Origin: an uncultured Muribaculaceae bacterium
Lineage (GTDB): Bacteria; Bacteroidota; Bacteroidia; Bacteroidales; Muribaculaceae
NCBI GenBank assembly: GCA_934590135.1
Contig: CAKTOT010000009.1
Coordinates: 1-37,208 of the forward strand
Length of the DNA stretch: 37,208 nt
Direction: 5' to 3'
Notes under the pieces: generated by a model
What the model saw: only the letters and a program-made list of their open reading frames with translations
Databases searched by the model: none
What the model was told of the DNA's origin: nothing
Shown: positions 9,126-16,735 of the stretch, piece after piece
Layout of the letters: the number at the start of each line of letters is the position of its first letter
How positions within the stretch are numbered: the stretch's first letter is position 1
Program-made: the position numbers and the translations under genes

Positions 9126-9431
9126 ATGGACAAGAACAACAATACCAACGAAATCAAAATAGAACTTCCCGCCGAAATCGCCGCAGGACACTACAGCAAC
9201 CTTGCAGTAATAGCCCACGGCGCCAACGAATTCTACCTCGACTTCATCGCCGTAGCGCCCAATATGCAGCAAGCCAAGGTACAGACACGCGTCATTATGA
9301 CCCCCGAGAACGCCAAGAACTTGCTGTTTGCCCTGCGCGACAATATCGCTAAGTACGAAAGCGTATTCGGCGACATCGAGCGCATCGTACCCAAGAACAA
9401 CACCCCGGAGAAACCCGGATTTACAGCCTGA
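9126..9431 (+). CDS. DUF3467 family protein
   Basis: This 101-aa soluble protein contains the DUF3467 core: ELPAEIAAGHYSNLAVIAHGANEFYLDF, followed by RVIMTPENAKNLLFALRDNIAKYE. Members are widespread in Bacteroidota and other phyla and have no established function. It ends four bases before the cysS start, so the two are very probably co-transcribed and translationally coupled. The pairing suggests a housekeeping role, but nothing in the sequence specifies one. Confidence 0.85.
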   Translation: MDKNNNTNEIKIELPAEIAAGHYSNLAVIAHGANEFYLDFIAVAPNMQQAKVQTRVIMTPENAKNLLFALRDNIAKYESVFGDIERIVPKNNTPEKPGFTA

Positions 9432-9435
9432 GACG

Positions 9436-10956
9436 ATGAGTGCCGACCTTTCGGGTATACGCCCCAACGACCTGTGCATCTACAACTCGATGAGCCGCGG
9501 CAAGGAGGCCTTCAAGCCCCTGCACGCTCCACTCGTGGGTATGTACGTCTGCGGCCCTACGGTGTACGGCGATGCACACCTGGGTCACGCCCGCCCCGCC
9601 ATAACTTTTGACATCGTACTGCGCTATCTGCGCCACCTGGGATACAAGGTGCGCTATGTACGCAATATCACCGACGTCGGGCACCTGGAGCACGACGCGG
9701 ACGACGGCGAAGACAAAATAGCAAAGAAGGCCCGTCTCGAACAGCTCGAGCCCATGGAAGTGGTGCAATACTACCTCAACCGCTACCACCACGACATGGA
9801 GGCGCTCAATGTGCTGCCGCCCAGCATCGAACCGCACGCCTCGGGACACATCATCGAGCAAATCGAATACATCAAGAAAATTCTGGAAGCAGGATACGCA
9901 TACGTCAGCGACGGCAATGTCTACTTCGACGTGCCCAAATTCAATCGCGACTACGGATACGGACGCCTCAGCGGCCGCAATATCGATGAGTTGCTGGCCA
10001 CCACACGCGCCCTCGACGGACAGGAGTCCAAGCACAACCCCGCCGACTTCGCCCTCTGGAAAAAAGCCGCGCCGGAGCATATCATGCACTGGCCCTCGCC
10101 GTGGAGCGAAGGCTTTCCCGGATGGCACCTCGAGTGCAGCACTATGAGCGAGAAATATCTCGGCGAAGAATTCGACATACACGGCGGCGGAATGGACCTC
10201 AAATTCCCGCACCACGAGTGCGAGATAGCACAAAGCGTAGCCCATAACGGACACCCCAGCGTCAAGGTGTGGATGCACAACAATATGATTACCATCAACG
10301 GCAAGAAGATGGGCAAATCGTTGGGCAATTTCATCACCCTCGAGCAATTCTTCACCGGCAGCCACGAGCTTTTGCAGCAGGCATATACGCCGATGACCAT
10401 CCGCTTCTTCATCTTGCAGGCACACTACCGCGGCACCGTAGACTTCTCCAACGAAGCACTGCAAGGCGCCGAACGCGCACTGCGCCGCCTCACCGAGGCC
10501 TACGGACGCCTGACCGAGCTGCACCCCACGGCTGATGCACCCTCATTGGCCGAGACCGTGACCGAATTGCGCCGCCGTTGCTACGAAGCCATGGACGATG
10601 ATTTCAATACGCCTATGGTACTGGCCACGCTGTTCGAAGTCGCCGGACTTGTCAACAAAATCAATGACGGCACCGTCAAAGCCACAGCCGACGACATCGC
10701 CGATATCCGCGCACTTATGGACACCTTCATGGTCGAAATTCTGGGTCTGCGTGCCGACGTACAAGGCGCCGACTCCGCCGAAGGCAAGGACACCCTTGCA
10801 CCCTTCCGCGGCGCCGTAGACCTGCTGCTGGACATCCGCCTCAACGCCAAGCGCAACCGCGACTTCGCCACCAGCGACGCCATACGCGACCGCCTGGCCG
10901 CCCTCGGCTTTACCGTCAAGGACACCAAAGACGGCTTTGAGTGGACACTGGACTAA
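9436..10956 (+). CDS. cysS: Cysteinyl-tRNA synthetase
   Basis: The 506-aa class I synthetase charges tRNA-Cys with cysteine. The zinc-ligand cysteine C39 sits in MYVCGPTVYGDAHLGHARP, with the HIGH motif as HLGH (48-51). The KMSKS loop is present as KMGKS (291-295). GWHLECSTM carries a second zinc-site cysteine, and HGGGMDLKFPHHECEIAQ gives the conserved histidines. The C-terminal helical anticodon-binding region is complete, ending in GFEWTLD. The ATG at 9436 is used because the expected LCIYNSM N-terminal strand follows it; a longer reading upstream would overlap the DUF3467 gene. Confidence 0.97.
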   Translation: MSADLSGIRPNDLCIYNSMSRGKEAFKPLHAPLVGMYVCGPTVYGDAHLGHARPAITFDIVLRYLRHLGYKVRYVRNITDVGHLEHDADDGEDKIAKKARLEQLEPMEVVQYYLNRYHHDMEALNVLPPSIEPHASGHIIEQIEYIKKILEAGYAYVSDGNVYFDVPKFNRDYGYGRLSGRNIDELLATTRALDGQESKHNPADFALWKKAAPEHIMHWPSPWSEGFPGWHLECSTMSEKYLGEEFDIHGGGMDLKFPHHECEIAQSVAHNGHPSVKVWMHNNMITINGKKMGKSLGNFITLEQFFTGSHELLQQAYTPMTIRFFILQAHYRGTVDFSNEALQGAERALRRLTEAYGRLTELHPTADAPSLAETVTELRRRCYEAMDDDFNTPMVLATLFEVAGLVNKINDGTVKATADDIADIRALMDTFMVEILGLRADVQGADSAEGKDTLAPFRGAVDLLLDIRLNAKRNRDFATSDAIRDRLAALGFTVKDTKDGFEWTLD

Positions 10957-10995
10957 ATTCCTGACAACACCACACCCCAAATCCCGTCTGTGACA

Positions 10996-12462
10996 ATGGA
11001 TACGGACACACGCACGATGACAGAGCCTGAAGCCTTCGAGCCTCAGGCTCTGTCGGCACGTGTCACCTCCGCTCTCGGATACGAGCCCAACAGCCAGCAA
11101 CGCGCCGTCATCGACGCGCTGACGCGTTTTGTGTCGCCATTGACGCAGCGACAGACACAACCCGGCCCCGATGTGGACGCCGTATTCATCCTCAACGGAT
11201 ACGCCGGCACGGGCAAGACCTCGCTCACCGCCGCACTGACACGCGCCCTGGCCGACATCAACGTCCCCTCGGTGCTGATGGCGCCCACAGGCCGCGCCGC
11301 CAAGGTGTTTGCCGGGTACGCTCACCGCACGGCCTACACCATACACCGCAAGATATACCGCCACAGCCTCGGCGGCGAAGTACCGGGATTGCAGGAAAAT
11401 AAAGCCGTAGGTACGCTATTCATTGTCGACGAAGCCTCCATGATTTCGGGCGGCAATCCAGGACACGAAGACCTGCTCGGCGACCTCATACAATACGTCT
11501 ATGCCGGACAAGGCTGCCGTATGCTCCTGATAGGCGACACAGCCCAGCTACCGCCGGTGGGAATGGACCGCTCGCCGGCTATGGACCCGGAGGTGCTGCA
11601 CGCCTACGGACTGCGCGTAAGCCGCGCCACACTCACCGCCATAGCGCGCCAACGCGCCGACAGCGGCATCCTGGCCAATGCCACAATGCTACGACGCACC
11701 ATGCGCGATGCCGCCGCCGGACGCGACGAGCTGCGCATGCCCACGCTCATTACAGACGGATTCAGCGACATCGACATCACCTCGCCGGAGGAACTGCCCG
11801 AAGCCATCGAAAGCGCCTACCGCGACCACGGCATCGACCGCACACTCGTAATCACGCGCTCAAACATGCGTGCCGCCGCCTTCAACCGCGCCATACGCTC
11901 CGATGTCCTATATATAGACACCGCCATCGCCAAAGGCGAGCCGCTCATCGTGGTCAAGAACAACTACCGCTGTGCACGCTCCGTCAAAGGCCTCGATTTC
12001 GTTGCCAACGGCGACATGGCCATTGTCTCGCACATATACAGCACCGAGACACGCTATGGGATGCACTGGGCCGATGTACGACTGGCATTGACCGACCGCG
12101 ACATCGAATTCGACGCAAAAATCACCCTGGACACACTTGTAGACGACACCCCGGCACTGTCGCGCGAAAAGCTCGGTAACCTCGCCGCAGCCATACTCGC
12201 GGCATACGACGGCGCCGCCGCCATGAGTCCGCGTCAGCAGATGACCATACTCAACGCCGACCCGTACTTCGGAGCGCTGCAAGTCAAATTCGGGTACACC
12301 GTCACCTGCCACAAAGCCCAAGGCGGACAATGGGACCGCGTCTTCGTTGACATGTGCGGCATAGCCCCCGACGCCCCCATGGAAGACTTCTATCGCTGGC
12401 TCTACACCGCCGTCACTCGCGCCCGCCGTCACCTCACCATCATCGCCCCGCAGCAATTCTGA
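10996..12462 (+). CDS. RecD-like ATP-dependent DNA helicase (AAA family ATPase)
   Basis: The 488-aa protein is a single superfamily 1 helicase chain. Walker A is GYAGTGKT (68-75), Walker B is IVDEASM, motif III reads LIGDTAQLPPVG, and the C-terminal UvrD-like half ends with TCHKAQGGQWDRVFVD and LYTAVTRAR (motifs V and VI). It resembles the RecD2/Pif1-like ATPases annotated in Bacteroidota as exodeoxyribonuclease V alpha-like, though it lacks the long N-terminal extension of RecD2. A GTG at 10990 is an alternative start two codons upstream. It follows cysS by 39 bp and may share its transcript. The likely role is DNA repair or replication restart (inference). Confidence 0.88.
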   Translation: MDTDTRTMTEPEAFEPQALSARVTSALGYEPNSQQRAVIDALTRFVSPLTQRQTQPGPDVDAVFILNGYAGTGKTSLTAALTRALADINVPSVLMAPTGRAAKVFAGYAHRTAYTIHRKIYRHSLGGEVPGLQENKAVGTLFIVDEASMISGGNPGHEDLLGDLIQYVYAGQGCRMLLIGDTAQLPPVGMDRSPAMDPEVLHAYGLRVSRATLTAIARQRADSGILANATMLRRTMRDAAAGRDELRMPTLITDGFSDIDITSPEELPEAIESAYRDHGIDRTLVITRSNMRAAAFNRAIRSDVLYIDTAIAKGEPLIVVKNNYRCARSVKGLDFVANGDMAIVSHIYSTETRYGMHWADVRLALTDRDIEFDAKITLDTLVDDTPALSREKLGNLAAAILAAYDGAAAMSPRQQMTILNADPYFGALQVKFGYTVTCHKAQGGQWDRVFVDMCGIAPDAPMEDFYRWLYTAVTRARRHLTIIAPQQF

Positions 12463-12650
12463 CCGCGCCCCACCCGAAAAGTAGCCCGATAGTAGCCAAT
12501 AAGTGACCAATAAAAAGGGCACATACCAAGAGAGCAGTAACAACAGTGGCGAACAATGCCGAAGGTCTTAATCGACGTGGCGGCGTATCTTATTATTGCT
12601 AATGTCAAGTCAATAGCGTAACATCTAAATCATCGGCAAACCTCAGCAAA

Positions 12651-13106
12651 TCAAGTGATTTCATAGTTTAAGAATCTCAGGAACTTGCCGATCCATGTTG
12701 TTGGAATTCTTTCCTTCTTTTTATATATATGAGGGAAATGTATATGTATTTTAATGCCGAATTCCCTTTTTATTCTTTTAACCTGCCTCCTAAAATGTCT
12801 GCCATGTCCAAACAAACCGTACCACGTAAAACTATCAATTGATGTACGCTTGTCTATGCTTACCACATAATGGTGTATCATTTCATGAATCAATGTATCC
12901 TTTAACGTCTCTTCAGTCCAATCTACATCATTTGCTATCCATATACGTCCTACTATATCTCCTTTTTTATCTATCTTATGTGTATATTGACCAACAAGGC
13001 TTATCTTGCAATATGATATATTACAGTGCTTTAATACGCCATTAAAATAAGTCTTATTATACTCATCGTAATACTTCTCTTTTAGTATCTTAGCATTAAG
13101 CTCCAT
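12651..13106 (-). CDS. SprT-like zinc metalloprotease-domain protein
   Basis: This 151-aa basic protein has the zincin motif HEMIH (74-78) with E75 as the catalytic residue. Downstream, GLFGHGRHFRRQVKRI (about 98-113) supplies the third zinc-ligand histidine in the GHGxxF context of SprT-like proteins. The N-terminus ILKEKYYDEYNKTYFNGVL matches the start of SprT domains. Related proteins (Spartan/SprT) cleave DNA-bound proteins; here the partner is unknown. It is the last gene of the AT-rich minus-strand island, 19 bp after a small gene of unknown function. A 13-codon copy of its N-terminus survives at 13551-13592. In this context it could also be a peptide-processing protease (inference). 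Confidence 0.8.
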   Translation of the reverse strand: MELNAKILKEKYYDEYNKTYFNGVLKHCNISYCKISLVGQYTHKIDKKGDIVGRIWIANDVDWTEETLKDTLIHEMIHHYVVSIDKRTSIDSFTWYGLFGHGRHFRRQVKRIKREFGIKIHIHFPHIYKKKERIPTTWIGKFLRFLNYEIT

Positions 13107-13125
13107 TCTATCATTGCTTTATCGT

Positions 13126-13554
13126 TCAGCCAATTTCCTCTCTAAAAGCCTCGGAGAAGTCACAGTCGAAGACATTGTCGTCATAAATGACCGCCTTGGC
13201 GCAGTCAAGATGCCGAAATGTATGCTTACCTTCAGCGGTCAAGTAGTCAAAGTGCAAGTCGCGCAACGGAAAGGACTGATCATAACCGACGAAGTCTTCA
13301 ATAGAATCATGGAACAGGTCATCCTCGAAGCAGTAACGCGACAACTCTTTCACAATTGCACTCTCAACAGCCTTTGCCAAGTCTTCGTCAGAAGCTTTGA
13401 GCCAACCCCAAAACTTATCGTTGTCGAAACCCTTGTCCATTGAACGCTCCTTATATACTCCTTCAAGCTTCCCAAACGAGATGTCATCCAGCATAAAAGT
13501 GAACTCTTCACTCTTTCCACCATTAATACTCAAGAATATTAAAACTTCTTTCAT
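13126..13554 (-). CDS. Hypothetical acidic protein, partly duplicated upstream
   Basis: The 142-aa protein is acidic and soluble with no signal peptide or membrane segment, and I do not recognise its family. It contains FWGWLKASDEDLAKAVESAI and ends with HLDCAKAVIYDDNVFDCDFSEAF. That ending recurs in a degenerate copy at 13621-13701. Its ATG overlaps the TGA of a 13-codon remnant of the neighbouring protease gene (ATGA), and the intact protease gene follows by 19 bp. The two genes were therefore evidently duplicated as a unit. It might be a regulatory or immunity partner of the protease, but nothing shows this directly. Confidence 0.7.
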   Translation of the reverse strand: MKEVLIFLSINGGKSEEFTFMLDDISFGKLEGVYKERSMDKGFDNDKFWGWLKASDEDLAKAVESAIVKELSRYCFEDDLFHDSIEDFVGYDQSFPLRDLHFDYLTAEGKHTFRHLDCAKAVIYDDNVFDCDFSEAFREEIG

Positions 13555-13592
13555 TGTATCTTTCTTTTTAGTATCTCAACATTAAGCTTCAT
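13551..13592 (-). pseudogene. 13-codon remnant of the SprT-like gene N-terminus
   Basis: Reading the minus strand from 13592 gives MKLNVEILKRKIQ and a stop. This aligns with MELNAKILKEKYY, the start of the intact protease at 13106. The DNA around it (TTTTTAGTATCTCAACATTA on the plus strand) is about 85 percent like the corresponding piece near 13080-13110. The stop overlaps the start of the next gene. It marks the junction of a collapsed tandem duplication. Confidence 0.75.
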
Positions 13593-13620
13593 TCTGTCAG
13601 GGGTTCATGTTTCAGCCACC

Positions 13621-13701
13621 TCAACCCTCAAAGGCGGCAGAAAAGTTACAATCAAGGATACCGTCGTCATAGATAACCGCTTTGGCGCAGTCAAGACACC
13701 G
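13621..13701 (-). pseudogene. Remnant of a second copy of the acidic hypothetical gene
   Basis: The minus strand of this stretch translates as RCLDCAKAVIYDDGILDCNF followed by SAAFEG and a stop. This closely matches the last 27 residues of the 142-aa gene at 13126-13554. Similarity stops abruptly at about 13701, where a TGA codon lies in frame, just downstream of the SelO-like gene's stop. The copy is therefore a truncated 3' end. Confidence 0.8.
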
Positions 13702-13717
13702 TCATTTGCACATTCCT

Positions 13718-14569
13718 TCACTCAGAGAATGGTATGTTAAAAGTTGACAAATCAAAGCCGTAGCTTTTAAATAAGTCGTCTACAGCGCCATAATTAATCT
13801 GCTCGCCCAAACAATGTGCTATATAGTTGATTATCTCATAGGTGTACATAATTTCTCTATTGAAATAGTCTCTCACGTGTCTTTTGTCATCTTCATTGCT
13901 ATACGGATAGCCGGGAGAATGTGCTATCTCAAAGTCCAAGAGTTCCAACGCCCACGTGTAATTCTGCGCCGTAATGGCATTATGCAAGATTTCGTTGTCA
14001 TGCAGTACCCTTAAATTCTTGATTAGAACATTAGCCGCTATCAAGTACTTTCTGTCACTTCCCTTTAAATTATGCACATCCCACTTACTTACTTCTTTTT
14101 TTATTACAGATGCACAATCCGGGAAAGCGGCATCACATATACGATAAGGGCATTCTACGGAGTATTGCAATAAGACCGGCTTTAATGTATGGTTATTGCT
14201 TAAAATAATTTCTTTATCCAACTGAATTACATATTCCATTCTATTGGTTTTTATTCCCAAATCTTCTATTTGCATTCCAACCGTATAATCTCTAATCGCA
14301 TCCTGTACCAATAATAATCCAAATGTATCGTCACCTAACTCCTTCGTGTTTAAAAACGTGTACTGAGAATAACTCAGACCATTGCCTTTGCTTACTATAT
14401 ATCTGCCGCCATTATGCTGCCCGACGACATAACTGCGGCCGTGATTTGGTCCGATGCATAACATTTCCTTATCCCCGTTTAAAGAACGAAGGTAGGGATA
14501 AACTTTATTGGAATAATCTTTCCCTCGAAGAATTGTGTAGGGATATGCAGAAGCCTTAAAAAGGTCCAT
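13718..14569 (-). CDS. Minimal SelO-like pseudokinase (putative AMP-transferring enzyme)
   Basis: The 283-aa protein is about 60 percent of the length of SelO (YdiU), but its motifs follow SelO order. KGNGLSYSQY (61-70) parallels KGAGLTPYSR, with K61 as the nucleotide-contacting lysine. IRDYTVGMQIEDLGIKTNR (92-110) parallels the IRE...SEAM..LGIPTTR helix. LLQYSVECPYRICDA (133-147) parallels the RVAPSHLRFG strand. ILHNAITAQN (194-203) parallels HGVMNTDN, with the metal-binding N203 kept and no HRD-type catalytic aspartate. LLDFE (210-214) supplies the DFG-like D212. SelO enzymes move AMP from ATP onto proteins. This one sits directly after a candidate peptide gene and a radical SAM maturase, so a peptide substrate is plausible (inference). 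Alternatives are a true small kinase or an inactive binding protein. Confidence 0.7.
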   Translation of the reverse strand: MDLFKASAYPYTILRGKDYSNKVYPYLRSLNGDKEMLCIGPNHGRSYVVGQHNGGRYIVSKGNGLSYSQYTFLNTKELGDDTFGLLLVQDAIRDYTVGMQIEDLGIKTNRMEYVIQLDKEIILSNNHTLKPVLLQYSVECPYRICDAAFPDCASVIKKEVSKWDVHNLKGSDRKYLIAANVLIKNLRVLHDNEILHNAITAQNYTWALELLDFEIAHSPGYPYSNEDDKRHVRDYFNREIMYTYEIINYIAHCLGEQINYGAVDDLFKSYGFDLSTFNIPFSE

Positions 14570-14614
14570 ATTGTGATGATATTAAAGTGGGATTCAGATA
14601 ATAATCAGCTAAAT

Positions 14615-14661
14615 AGGAGAATATGTGTAGCTACCTATAGATAGTATACACACACTCTCCT
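14615..14661. terminator. Hairpin between the 34-aa peptide gene and the SelO-like gene
   Basis: AGGAGAATATGTGTA (14615-14629) pairs with the block ending at 14661 (13 of 15 positions), with CTATAGATAG in the loop. On the minus strand it begins 8 nt after the peptide stop and ends 45 nt before the pseudokinase start. Its position fits an attenuating hairpin that keeps peptide mRNA more abundant than downstream mRNA (inference). There is no classical T-run. Confidence 0.5.
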
Positions 14662-14669
14662 CCTTGTGT

Positions 14670-14774
14670 TTAGTACGATCTGTATGCTATTCCGCAATTC
14701 CATTCAGATGATTTGGGACAGTTTGACATACAAATTACACTTGATGACTTGCTGATTTTTAAATTCTTTTTCAT
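14670..14774 (-). CDS. 34-aa cysteine-containing peptide, candidate RiPP precursor
   Basis: A 35-codon frame (including the stop) between the radical SAM gene and the SelO-like gene starts MKKNLKISKSSSV, a lysine-rich leader-like stretch. It ends with a core-like part that carries cysteines at 15, 19 and 27 plus Trp25, Tyr31 and Tyr34 (CMSNC...WNCGIAYRSY). The lysine/isoleucine leader is reminiscent of Bacteroidota natural-product precursors, although the double-glycine typical of some is absent. It is followed immediately by a stable hairpin. Size, composition and placement next to a PqqD-radical SAM-SPASM enzyme argue that it is a maturase substrate. Translation is not proven: there is no strong ribosome-binding sequence, which is usual for the phylum. 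Confidence 0.55.
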   Translation of the reverse strand: MKKNLKISKSSSVICMSNCPKSSEWNCGIAYRSY

Positions 14775-14825
14775 GTTGATGAATGAATTAGAATGATTTT
14801 AGTGGTATTTCTTGGGGAACCACAT

Positions 14826-16406
14826 TTACCCTCCTGCCATTAAACTCTTATCGCTATAATCTTGCGAATATTCACGTTTTAGAATCTCCTTATTATAGTC
14901 CGGGAGTTCTTTTAGTCTGTCTGCGATAGATTTCCCCATTAGGGGGTCATATCCATCTTTCATCTTGGATGCCAATTCATAACGCACTTTGGCAACATAA
15001 CAATTGTTCTCTGCCGCAATAGTTGGATTGCCATGTTCAGAATAGTTGTTCCCCGCGCATAAATTACAGTAGTCGCAAAACTTATGCTTACCACAATCTT
15101 TGTATTGAGACAGAGTTAGCGACTGCCATAGATGCAGATCTTCGCTTTCGTTACAAATCTGCTTGAATGTAGCTTGTCGTAAGTTTCCGAATACAGTATG
15201 AAAGGAGCAACATGGGATGAGGTTGCCTTCGGGGGTTATGCAAAACGAATTATATCCTGCACCACATGCATTTTGATCCATTGGCTTAGGGTGGCCTCCA
15301 AAATTGAGCGCATCCGCGCCAACGTACAACGGCACATTTTTATCTCTAAGAACTATTTCCAATAATTCAGGGGTTAATCGTAAATGGCGACTAACACATT
15401 TATCGCCATCGATAGAATCAGTCAAACATACTTCAAACTGCGCAACGGCACCATAACGCTTTGCTAAATCAGCAACTTGATAGTAGTGTTTGACATTCGG
15501 TCGCATAATGCAACATTTAAGGTTTAAAGGAACAGCCAAGGCTGAGAGTTCACGTATCACGCTTATGGATTTGTTCCAAGAGCCTTTAATACGAGTTATA
15601 TAGTCATGTTCAGCCTTCTCTCCACTATAGATCGAAATGCCGACCAAACGAGGATAATAACCGGCCAACTTTTCAGTATGCCCCATTAACCTCTGACCAT
15701 TCGTAAATATATCAAACGCAATCTCCTTCTTGTATAGATAATCTATGATTTCCCATACGAATGAGTTTGAAAATGGGTCACCACCTGACAGGCAAACCTT
15801 AACCAATCCCTGCTCGTTCAGTTCATCGATAATGCGATAATAATCGCTTAAAGTCAACTCTTTACGGTTATTACGTTTGGAATCTTCTGAATCGTTTCGT
15901 GTCGCTCCTATATTATAACAATGTATACACTTCTCACTGCAATTATAGGTTAATTCAAACATTACGCCGGTTATACAACCGACTCTGTTCATATACTCTG
16001 ATTCAGCATTACTTATTGCAATTGGTCGCTTTTGTGGGGCTGTTTTTACTAAAGATAACGACTGAGAACATTTTCGTTTAGAAGATTCTTCTCGGTATGT
16101 ATTTATACCCACTTTTGAGATTGCCTCATTTGTTAATAGGCCACACTCCACCAGATCATCAAGAAATGGCATAAGACTCTCCATTGCAGTATCGGTTTCC
16201 TCTGACAGCGTCTTAACGAAGAAGCCGGCGTTGCGAGGCTGTTTTAACAACCAGCCAACAATCTCAGCAGAGTCATCTTCAAAGAAGTAGCTCATCCCCC
16301 CTATAAGATTATAGAAGATTGCCACATTAGCCTCTCGGTTATATCTGCCACATGTCCATTCAGGCCGATATAAAATAGTCGTATAGTCGTCCATACAATC
16401 GAGCAT
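14826..16406 (-). CDS. PqqD-radical SAM-SPASM peptide maturase
   Basis: From the ATG at 16406 the protein is 526 aa; a GTG at 16451 would add 15 residues and overlap the upstream peptide gene. Residues 1-95 look like a PqqD/RRE peptide-binding domain, ending FLDDLVECGLL. The radical SAM core follows with C156, C160 and C163 in TYNCSEKCIHCYN, the SAM-binding GGDP at about 208-211, and a TIM-barrel-like stretch to about 360. The C-terminus has a cysteine-rich SPASM domain (C381, C389, C399, C400, C418, C438, C444, C447, C450, C469) that would bind auxiliary clusters. This architecture is typical of enzymes that form thioether or C-C crosslinks in ribosomal peptides. Peptide genes lie immediately on both sides. 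Confidence 0.9.
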   Translation of the reverse strand: MLDCMDDYTTILYRPEWTCGRYNREANVAIFYNLIGGMSYFFEDDSAEIVGWLLKQPRNAGFFVKTLSEETDTAMESLMPFLDDLVECGLLTNEAISKVGINTYREESSKRKCSQSLSLVKTAPQKRPIAISNAESEYMNRVGCITGVMFELTYNCSEKCIHCYNIGATRNDSEDSKRNNRKELTLSDYYRIIDELNEQGLVKVCLSGGDPFSNSFVWEIIDYLYKKEIAFDIFTNGQRLMGHTEKLAGYYPRLVGISIYSGEKAEHDYITRIKGSWNKSISVIRELSALAVPLNLKCCIMRPNVKHYYQVADLAKRYGAVAQFEVCLTDSIDGDKCVSRHLRLTPELLEIVLRDKNVPLYVGADALNFGGHPKPMDQNACGAGYNSFCITPEGNLIPCCSFHTVFGNLRQATFKQICNESEDLHLWQSLTLSQYKDCGKHKFCDYCNLCAGNNYSEHGNPTIAAENNCYVAKVRYELASKMKDGYDPLMGKSIADRLKELPDYNKEILKREYSQDYSDKSLMAGG

Positions 16407-16437
16407 TTCAACTCTTGTGTCGCATTTATAATGTGCC

Positions 16438-16581
16438 CTATTTCTTACCACCCTTTTCTGTTAGAAGCTGTTTCCCTTTGGGTATAGGTTTTGTACCATC
16501 AATACGTTTCTTGTCGGGAGCAGGGACATTGGTAATCAAGCAGCCTTTACGCTCCAGCCCTTCGTTTACATTATTTGCCAT
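16438..16581 (-). CDS. 47-aa peptide upstream of the maturase
   Basis: The minus strand encodes MANNVNEGLERKGCLITNVP and ends in a lysine/glycine-rich tail (LLTEKGGKK). It has one cysteine (C14), several prolines and no hydrophobic signal. Its stop lies 31 nt before the maturase ATG and inside the longer GTG-started version, so the pair is probably translationally coupled. Small size and position make it a candidate substrate, leader-bearing partner or accessory peptide of the maturase. The single cysteine and lysine-rich tail are less like a typical crosslinked core than the 34-aa peptide downstream. Confidence 0.55.
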   Translation of the reverse strand: MANNVNEGLERKGCLITNVPAPDKKRIDGTKPIPKGKQLLTEKGGKK

Positions 16582-16735
16582 AATTATTTGTCGTTAAATT
16601 AAGAATTGGTTTTAGCCTATTTTCTGAGGATCATTAATTCAAAGTATAAGCCTCTAAATATCTTCTATTTTAGATGTACATTGTATTCGACTGAAATACG
16701 AACAAATGCCGACATCCCAAGCCGAATGCCTCAAA

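Noticed and set aside
9421..10524. 367-codon minus-strand open frame
   Set aside because: It is antisense to cysS; long antisense frames are expected in this GC-rich, NNC/NNG-ending codon usage.
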